From a virus, in the IMG/VR virus record IMGVR_UViG_3300042430_001758, positions 1 through 38,178 of that record: 38,178 nt of DNA; one strand, 5' to 3'. This document shows, in pieces, positions 32,606 through 38,178 of this stretch. The notes beneath the pieces were generated by a model. It saw nothing but the letters and a program-made list of their open reading frames with translations. It made no database searches and had not been told where the DNA came from. The stretch's first letter is position 1; each line of letters begins with the position of its first letter. Both the position numbers and the translations under genes were made by a program.

Positions 32606-32836
32606 ATGGACAAAGCGTTTGATATGGTAAGCGGTTTCTTGGGTCGTGTCTGTGACATTGGTGTCAAGTTGATCGCAGTTGGTGTTGTACTTCAAATTTT
32701 ATTTGGAGCTGCAGTACCATTCTTAGGCATTGATGTTGTGGCTGGAGTTATTAAACTGGTTACTGCATTGGGTAGTCAAGGCCTAGTTGGCTTGGTTGCT
32801 GTTGCTGTGCTTTATTGGGCATTCAACAAAAAATAA
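32606..32836 (+). CDS. Small two-span membrane protein
   Basis: 76 residues. Hydrophobic segments at about 19-40 (VKLIAVGVVLQILFGAAVPF) and 53-72 (GSQGLVGLVAVAVLYWAF), a short amphipathic N-terminus and a KK end. It is very similar in build to class II holins and to small capsid or membrane proteins of aquatic phages; neither is proven. It stands alone on the plus strand with a strong AAGGAG site, a late-like box and its own terminator, which suggests high expression. Confidence 0.75.
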   Translation: MDKAFDMVSGFLGRVCDIGVKLIAVGVVLQILFGAAVPFLGIDVVAGVIKLVTALGSQGLVGLVAVAVLYWAFNKK

Positions 32837-32859
32837 TAGGCTCCGGTCTATATAACTCA

Positions 32860-32883
32860 AAGCTGCCTTCGGGCAGCTTTTTT
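32860..32883 (+). terminator. Intrinsic terminator with UUCG tetraloop
   Basis: AAGCTGCC and GGCAGCTT pair perfectly (8 bp) around a TTCG loop, followed by a T-run. It is 24 nt after the stop of the 76-aa gene and is the clearest rho-independent terminator of the window. Confidence 0.9.
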
Positions 32884-32922
32884 ATTTGTATTCTACGATA
32901 GTATCGTGTACAGTTTTATGAT

Positions 32923-33516
32923 TTACCAAATTTTAAGATTATATACAGTTTCGTGACGAGGGGTTAGATACCCTTTGATTATTGTGTAATTTAAAAAAGC
33001 GTCTGACAAATGCGGATTATTATCGTTATAATAGCAGAAGTTTTTAACATAGTATTGCACATCAAATTTCTGAGTTAAATCATTGAGATTGAAATTGGAT
33101 TTATGTATTTCGTATGCATTTCCACCATAATCATCTTGAGCCATATTGTTAGGCCAACAAACTATTATCCATTTACATTTGTATAAAAAATAATCAAGAT
33201 AATCCATGGCTTCGGATCTAAATAAATGTTCTAGTACATCTCCGAATATTGCCACATCGTATTGAAATTTATATTCGGTTTTAATAAAGTCTTGTATAGA
33301 AACTGGAAATACGGTATTGTATATGTTGGATAGATTAAATTCTTTTATGTATGATTCAGTTGGTTCGATTGCATCTAATATGCCAGTATATCCAGAGTTT
33401 TTAATTAAATTTCCATTTTTTCCAGAACCTACTCCTACATCTAAGATTCTAGAAGGCTTTAATCTACAAATGTGATCTACTAGAAAATTATCAAACGCTA
33501 TCGATGAATACGGCAT
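32923..33516 (-). CDS. Class I SAM-dependent methyltransferase
   Basis: 197 residues. RILDVGVGSGKNGNLIK (around 20-36) is the SAM-binding motif I, and DVAIFGDVLEHLFRSEAMDY the motif II/post-II region of small-molecule methyltransferases. Likely targets are sugars or lipids of the neighbouring glycosylation genes. It is more A+T-rich than its neighbours by eye, consistent with separate acquisition. It lies at the 3' end of the sugar/oxygenase island. Confidence 0.85.
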   Translation of the reverse strand: MPYSSIAFDNFLVDHICRLKPSRILDVGVGSGKNGNLIKNSGYTGILDAIEPTESYIKEFNLSNIYNTVFPVSIQDFIKTEYKFQYDVAIFGDVLEHLFRSEAMDYLDYFLYKCKWIIVCWPNNMAQDDYGGNAYEIHKSNFNLNDLTQKFDVQYYVKNFCYYNDNNPHLSDAFLNYTIIKGYLTPRHETVYNLKIW

Positions 33517-33610
33517 ATTTGTCCATTGGTTAAATTGTATTTTACAATCATTATATTAACAAACTATTGATCTAACGTCAATGATTTTGCATAGGTTTTG
33601 TATATATATT

Positions 33611-35644
33611 TCATTTCAGCAGATCGATCCAATGATGTATTACATTTGACCAGTCATATTTTTGAGCATGAGTCTGTGTGCTGAGACATTTTTCTCTGTA
33701 GGCTTCGGGATTGGCCATGTAAAATTCCAACAGCTTGAGTGTTTCGTCCATAAATTCTGCTTCTTCCATGGGCACAGTATGTCCACTGTTGCCGCTCTTG
33801 GTAATCCATAAGCCCACAGATGTGCTGATCACCAACTTGCCAGCGGCACTGGCTTCTAGTGCCGGCAGTCCAGCACCTTCTTCTGTACTGGCAATGACTA
33901 CAGCATCCACTGATGGATAGAATCCTGGCATGGTAGTAAAACTGTTGTTGTAGGTCTGGGCCACTTTGAACTCCAGGCCAGTCCGTCGGCACAGTTCTTC
34001 TACCAACCAACCACGTTTGATACTACAGTGAGCTCTAGCAAGAAAAGCACCTGCAAAGCCAATGGTTTTGAGTTCCTGTGAAGGCTCGGCCACAAACTGT
34101 TGATAGTTGATGCCAATAGGAGTAAGATCTGGCGTTCTTTGTATGCCCATGGCTGCACTTTGTTCCACTAACCATTCACTGACCACGCTGTACCGGTGCA
34201 GGCGTTGTAGTGTTTCTTGTGAGTAGTCTTGTAGGTGTGTGAGATCCAGGATGGCATGCACCACGGCCACACACTTTTCTGGAGGAATACCATAGGTGTT
34301 CAATAGATATCCCAGACCATGCGGAGTGCTCACAAACAGATCCACGTGAGCACTGAGTTCTTGTAGTTCCTGCACAGTATAAGGCTTGTTCCAAGGCACC
34401 ACAGTGGCATTGACACCGGCGGCAAACAAGTACTTGACCAATTCATAGTGTATGGCGCCAAAGGCCCATTCTGGTTCAATAAAGAACATGATATTCTTTT
34501 TGACTGGATGAGCAATCAAGGGATAATCTTTTTTGAGCCAATCAATGTTTTCTCTTTCAGGATGTGGTTCATACCAACCTTTGCCTTTATAAACGTCCAT
34601 CACACTCTGGAAATATTCTTCATACATGGGTGCCACCTGATCTAGGGTAAAATTTTCAGCCCAGGTTCTGCAATCTTGAGGACGTATAAGGTCGATGTTT
34701 TCGGCGGCCCACACAAACTGATCAAAGGTTCTACAACGATATCCTGTGACTCCGTGTATGTTGTTTTCTGTAAAACTGCCCCAGTCAGTGGTAATAGTGG
34801 GTGTGCCACTCATCAACAATTCAATCTGCACACCGCCAAACGGCTCCACATATTGGCTGGCCACAAATGCAGCCCGGGCATTGCTCATGAGTTCCCGGCG
34901 TTTAGCCACATCGGCATAACCTACAAATTCCACGTGCGGAGGAAAGGTTCTGTTTTCCGGATTCTGTCCGGCAATGACCAATCTGGCACCAATTTTTTCT
35001 GTGACTTGAACAGCTATGTCTACACCTTTACCTGCATATACTCGACCTAAAAATAAAAAATAATCTTGTTTTTTCTCATTGTATTCAAAATCCTCTGGAT
35101 CAAAGTAGTTGGGTATCACACAGTCATACCAGTCTTGTTTGCAAGTGCCCACGGCTTCGAGTCCATAGTAGGCATGATATATGGCATAGCTTTCAAAGAT
35201 CTTCCACCGTGCCCAATGTCCGCCGGCATATCCAATGCCAGGCTCGACCACAATCATGTCTGAGTGGGCATCGCATACCGGGCGAGTTCCTGCTCCCCAA
35301 AAGGGCAGTATGAAGTCATTGGGTTGTTTGCGTAGTCCAACTTCGTGAATAGCATTCTTAAAGAAAGTTTGATACGCATGATCCGCCATGTCATATGTAA
35401 AGAAATTCTTACGCCAATCGTAATTACCGTAGGCTATTTTAAAGTCTTCGTTTGTAAGCACCGATACATGCTCAGTACATACCAAATCACTATCTTCGTG
35501 CCCATAGTGAATAACAGTATGACCTCGTTCGGTCATCATCTTGCCAAACTTGACCACTTTTTGCGTGTAAGCACAAGCATTGTATTCTTTACTGCTGACT
35601 GTGTGTGGAAGACCCAAGATATGAAAACGAAACTTATTACTCAT
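33611..35644 (-). CDS. Double GT-B glycosyltransferase
   Basis: 677 residues. The first half carries a GT4-like C-terminal domain: [18 protein letters not shown] (about 190-208), [20 protein letters not shown] and [19 protein letters not shown] with the E-x7-E donor site. The second half repeats the plan: [40 protein letters not shown] and [10 protein letters not shown]. So two GT-B modules are fused, perhaps to add two sugars in sequence. An AAAGGG ribosome site and a TATAAACA box (35661-35668) lie upstream. Confidence 0.85.
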   Translation of the reverse strand: MSNKFRFHILGLPHTVSSKEYNACAYTQKVVKFGKMMTERGHTVIHYGHEDSDLVCTEHVSVLTNEDFKIAYGNYDWRKNFFTYDMADHAYQTFFKNAIHEVGLRKQPNDFILPFWGAGTRPVCDAHSDMIVVEPGIGYAGGHWARWKIFESYAIYHAYYGLEAVGTCKQDWYDCVIPNYFDPEDFEYNEKKQDYFLFLGRVYAGKGVDIAVQVTEKIGARLVIAGQNPENRTFPPHVEFVGYADVAKRRELMSNARAAFVASQYVEPFGGVQIELLMSGTPTITTDWGSFTENNIHGVTGYRCRTFDQFVWAAENIDLIRPQDCRTWAENFTLDQVAPMYEEYFQSVMDVYKGKGWYEPHPERENIDWLKKDYPLIAHPVKKNIMFFIEPEWAFGAIHYELVKYLFAAGVNATVVPWNKPYTVQELQELSAHVDLFVSTPHGLGYLLNTYGIPPEKCVAVVHAILDLTHLQDYSQETLQRLHRYSVVSEWLVEQSAAMGIQRTPDLTPIGINYQQFVAEPSQELKTIGFAGAFLARAHCSIKRGWLVEELCRRTGLEFKVAQTYNNSFTTMPGFYPSVDAVVIASTEEGAGLPALEASAAGKLVISTSVGLWITKSGNSGHTVPMEEAEFMDETLKLLEFYMANPEAYREKCLSTQTHAQKYDWSNVIHHWIDLLK

Positions 35645-35679
35645 CGAATAACCCTTTAAATGTTTATAAAATTAAATTA

Positions 35680-36264
35680 TTACAGATTAAACACCACACT
35701 GGTTCTAGGTTCTGTACTTTGATTAGGTGGAACTTCGTGATACAACCAAGCTGGCCATAACAGCATCAGTCCTGGATAAGGTTTATATTGTGTTTTTTGC
35801 AAACTGTACCAATTGGGAGTTTCTTTGAGCATGAACATGTAGTCAAAAAAATCCTTAAAAGGTTGATTTGGATAAAATATAATTTCGCTTGACCCAGGAG
35901 GTGTCTTTAGATAATATATACCACTAATGGTGCAGCCGCTGTGCAAATGTTTGGGATGCGAACTGCCGTTGAGAAAACTGTTGGCAAAAAAATAAGGGCG
36001 CCACGGCACACGGCCGGCGTCAAATCCCTGCATCTCTAAGAAATCATAAGCCTTTTGTTTGGCAAAATCAATAAAAGGTGTAAACGCCGGATCATCCACT
36101 AGGCTTTTGGTACCATAGGTGGTTTCGCCATTGTAGTAAAAATTAGAATTGACATTTTTATCTGCCACGTTGAATATTTGATCCAACAAGGTATTCATTG
36201 GATCAATCCACTCGGGATGCTCGGACCGACCGATAACACTAGGAAACCAAAGATCAAGATGCAT
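35680..36264 (-). CDS. 2OG-Fe(II) oxygenase-like protein
   Basis: 194 residues. SHPKHLHSGCTISGIYYLKT (H106, H108), LLWPAWLYHEVPPN (H176) and EPRTSVVFNL (R187) fit the double-stranded beta-helix dioxygenase of the kind in aquatic phages; the first pair is HxH rather than HxD. Predicted to hydroxylate a substrate using 2-oxoglutarate. First gene downstream of its sister at 36268 (3 nt). Confidence 0.8.
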   Translation of the reverse strand: MHLDLWFPSVIGRSEHPEWIDPMNTLLDQIFNVADKNVNSNFYYNGETTYGTKSLVDDPAFTPFIDFAKQKAYDFLEMQGFDAGRVPWRPYFFANSFLNGSSHPKHLHSGCTISGIYYLKTPPGSSEIIFYPNQPFKDFFDYMFMLKETPNWYSLQKTQYKPYPGLMLLWPAWLYHEVPPNQSTEPRTSVVFNL

Positions 36265-36267
36265 GTG

Positions 36268-36789
36268 TTATTTGGTAAAAAATAGTTGAATACTCAGACG
36301 AGGAAATTCAGCTGCTAAAGTAATCATACTGGTGCTGTGCCACACAGGCGGCCGAAACCAGACCATTAAATTGGGATGCGGATAAACCCACCCTTGTCCT
36401 AAGTGCTGGTCGTCGTAGATAAAAAATCCGCCCCAATTCCAGTTCCATGCCTCGTTGATGTAGATAGTGCTGCTGAGTCGGTTGTAGGAATCATCGCTGT
36501 CGTGATGCCAATTGATTTGACTACCCGGCAGCCACACATGCATGAAACAGACTACATTGTTGAATTCAGCAAATACAGGATCAACTGTTTTGTATCGATT
36601 GATAAAATAATCAGCATATTCATCCAATTTCAATACCAAAACAGGTGCATAGCTGCCAGCTTCCAAGCCCTTGCCCCACCGACCCATGTGATTTATTTCA
36701 AATACACCTTGTCCGTGTGCATCCTCAAACTTTTTTCTAAGTGCCAACAGCATGTTTTGATCTAAAAAATTAGGAACCTGATTAATCAT
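36268..36789 (-). CDS. 2OG-Fe(II) oxygenase
   Basis: 173 residues. INWHHDSDDSYN supplies HxD (H95, D97), RPPVWHSTSMIT the distal His (H151), and PRLSIQLFF the 2OG-binding Arg (R164). Length and order match prolyl-hydroxylase-like dioxygenases. It sits between two further oxygenases on one transcript. Substrate unknown; amino-acid side chains or glycan components are both plausible. Confidence 0.85.
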   Translation of the reverse strand: MINQVPNFLDQNMLLALRKKFEDAHGQGVFEINHMGRWGKGLEAGSYAPVLVLKLDEYADYFINRYKTVDPVFAEFNNVVCFMHVWLPGSQINWHHDSDDSYNRLSSTIYINEAWNWNWGGFFIYDDQHLGQGWVYPHPNLMVWFRPPVWHSTSMITLAAEFPRLSIQLFFTK

Positions 36790-36799
36790 TTGATTTTTC

Positions 36800-37351
36800 T
36801 CAATATTGTGTAGTCAAAAAGAACAGTTGAAACAATCGTCCGTTTTGTAGGTCGGATCCAAAATAGTCAAGACTAGTGTGGAATAAATCGCTGCGGTACA
36901 TGGCCAACCGGTTGTATCGATTGCCAATACGGTCAATCAGATCCCACTTGGTCATGTCCTGCGATTCGTAGGATTCCAACTGATGCGACATGGTTGCGCC
37001 AGTTGCTTTGTGCCTAAAAAGCCCAGTTCCGCCTGTGTAAGGAGCGTCTGGTGTAAGATAACAAACCCCGGCCCAGGTGTTATAATGGTCAGTGTGTATC
37101 CAACTGCGATCAGCTGCTGTGGCTATTTCAAAACTGCCGGACAGGGCATCGGCTTGATTCCAATCGGTTACTTCACCTGCCACATTCCATAGTATGCTCT
37201 GCACAGCATCTTTGACATCTTGATTCAGGAAACTTTGTGTTCTTGAACCCGGAAAGTTTCCGCGAACCTTAAACTCCTGCTGCAAGGCAAAAGACCTGAC
37301 ACTGTCAGGATTGCTGTAAAAATCGTCGGTTATAATTGTGTTGGTTCTCAT
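36800..37351 (-). CDS. Third 2OG-Fe(II) oxygenase-like protein (DUF6445-like)
   Basis: 183 residues. RSWIHTDHYNTWAGVCYLT carries HxD (H86, D88), MYRSDLFHTSLDYF the distal His (H158) and NGRLFQLFF the Arg (R172). It starts MRTNTIITDDFYSNPDSVRS, as in DUF6445-type proteins. The ATG falls exactly at the predicted +1 of a perfect TATAAATA late box, with no ribosome site. Confidence 0.8.
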   Translation of the reverse strand: MRTNTIITDDFYSNPDSVRSFALQQEFKVRGNFPGSRTQSFLNQDVKDAVQSILWNVAGEVTDWNQADALSGSFEIATAADRSWIHTDHYNTWAGVCYLTPDAPYTGGTGLFRHKATGATMSHQLESYESQDMTKWDLIDRIGNRYNRLAMYRSDLFHTSLDYFGSDLQNGRLFQLFFLTTQY

Positions 37352-37356
37352 AGTGA

Positions 37357-37364
37357 TATTTATA
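37357..37364 (-). promoter_or_regulatory. Late promoter, perfect TATAAATA
   Basis: The minus strand reads TATAAATATCACTATG: perfect octamer, five bases, then the ATG at 37351. The geometry is identical to the promoter at 23439-23446. Confidence 0.7.
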
Positions 37365-37416
37365 TGTGGGTATATTATAGATTTATAAAATTCATAGGAT
37401 CTATCGCAAACGATCG

Positions 37417-38178
37417 TTAAATTACATCGGACAAGACTTGCTCAATGCGTTGATACACCGAATACTGCCAATAATGGCTGGCCAGGCGATAATTTTCTTC
37501 AACATAAGGCAGCATACGGTTGTAGTCAGCTGGAGTGATTGTGGACAGTATATCTGCCAACTGTTCGATAGAATAGAACTGCAGTACACCGCGAACATCA
37601 AAGTACTTGCTCAAGTTGGTACAACCAAAATAAATTGGTACTGTTTTGGTTTTAAAACAATCAAGAATTTTTTCTGTAAACATGTTTGGCAAAATTTGAT
37701 TTTCACATGCAATATTAAACTTAGCATTGGTAAAAAAGTCGTTCTTGGATGGTACACGAGGCGGACTACGATGCATGAGAAATTCAAATTCCCCGATGTT
37801 TTTGTAATGACTGTAGCGTCGCATGATCATAAATCGCATGCGATGAGCATTGGTAAACACCTTGCTACTCATTAGATAGGATATCTGATTGTACTTGTTG
37901 ATAACAACATCGTCGGCAATCCAGGAGCCCACTGGACAAAATTCTCGAGCATTGGGTAATTTCAGCAGGCGTTCATCGTAGGTCAGTATCAAATCAAAGT
38001 GTTGATAGTTGTCCTGCACCATGCCTGCAAATCTATAATACAGCTCAGGAGGCTCGCATTGAACCAAGACATTGAAATCAGCACCGGGATCATATTGAAC
38101 AGTATCAAAACTCACACTGATTTTTTTTTCAAATCGTTGTGAGAATTGATATGTGCTATCAACACCATATCCCGGCAG
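37417..38178 (-). CDS. GT10 (fucosyltransferase)-like glycosyltransferase, 5' end cut by the window
   Basis: The frame is open to the window end (253 residues seen); a GTG at 38115 is internal, since 21 further codons stay open upstream. FNIACENQ, MFTEKILDCFKTKTVPIYFG and the following NLSKYFDVRGVLQF match the GT10 donor-site block (FENSxxxDYITEKL...VPIYxG). It would transfer fucose or a similar deoxysugar. A 65-nt gap with a late promoter separates it from the oxygenases. Confidence 0.8.
   Translation of the reverse strand: MPGYGVDSTYQFSQRFEKKISVSFDTVQYDPGADFNVLVQCEPPELYYRFAGMVQDNYQHFDLILTYDERLLKLPNAREFCPVGSWIADDVVINKYNQISYLMSSKVFTNAHRMRFMIMRRYSHYKNIGEFEFLMHRSPPRVPSKNDFFTNAKFNIACENQILPNMFTEKILDCFKTKTVPIYFGCTNLSKYFDVRGVLQFYSIEQLADILSTITPADYNRMLPYVEENYRLASHYWQYSVYQRIEQVLSDVI

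Overview
The window is a stretch of a large T4-like myovirus genome (Caudoviricetes). The identification rests on a family B DNA polymerase (gp43), a sliding-clamp loader ATPase (gp44), a DsbA-type late regulator, a gp31-like co-chaperonin, PhoH, large tail/baseplate proteins and T4-style late promoters. The gene mix (PhoH, 2OG-Fe(II) oxygenases, glycosyltransferases, Dps, ClpA, peptide deformylase, DnaJ) is typical of uncultured aquatic T4-like phages. The host is probably Gram-negative, because the phage carries an outer-membrane-type lipoprotein and sigma70-like promoters. No tRNA, CRISPR array or insertion sequence was recognised. Genes are tightly packed and often overlap as ATGA or TAATG. 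No gene-free stretch exceeds 300 bases; the longest are 4096-4259 and 32426-32605.

Layout, read mostly on the minus strand. (1) 1-4095: a methyltransferase (cut by the window edge), DNA polymerase, a small membrane protein and DsbA, behind a sigma70-like -10 box. (2) 4260-5385: small proteins with capsid-targeting-like N-termini, a Cys-rich protein and a proline-rich lipoprotein with its own sigma70-like promoter. (3) 5442-7935: a modular polyprotein, Dps and a 56-aa internal-protein candidate. (4) 8011-8886, plus strand: a radical SAM enzyme. (5) 8913-16374: an acetyltransferase with an internal-protein signature, a 1467-residue multi-enzyme protein, two glycosyltransferases and a cytidylyltransferase-like protein. 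(6) 16411-23433: small structural-type proteins, then a ClpA-like unfoldase, peptide deformylase, DnaJ-like protein, SGNH hydrolase and two phage-conserved proteins. (7) 23563-24321, plus strand: PhoH. (8) 24318-28609: HAD phosphatase, gp44, a zinc-ribbon microprotein, gp31-like co-chaperonin, a DnaE-like fragment and others. (9) 28672-32425: tail/baseplate operon. (10) 32606-32836, plus strand: a monocistronic small membrane protein. (11) 32923-38178: a sugar/oxygenase island with a methyltransferase, a double glycosyltransferase, three consecutive 2OG-Fe(II) oxygenases and a GT10-like transferase cut by the window end.

The most interesting system is in regions 2, 3 and 5. Several unrelated proteins share a short N-terminus of the type MRxxEFIxE followed by N, G or A. 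It resembles the capsid-targeting peptide of T4 internal proteins, which the prohead protease gp21 removes. Two long proteins carry further V/L/A-x-E|A/G sites exactly between domains. The simplest reading is a set of effector polyproteins (nucleotidyltransferase, HExxH metallopeptidase, amidoligase, GNAT acetyltransferase, Cys/Lys-rich modules, perhaps Dps) packed into the capsid, cut by the prohead protease and ejected with the DNA.

Other notable points: DNA polymerase has no ATG, GTG or TTG start where its N-terminus must lie; two late genes seem to begin exactly at the predicted transcription start (leaderless); the ClpA-like protein keeps an IGF tripeptide where ClpP docks.
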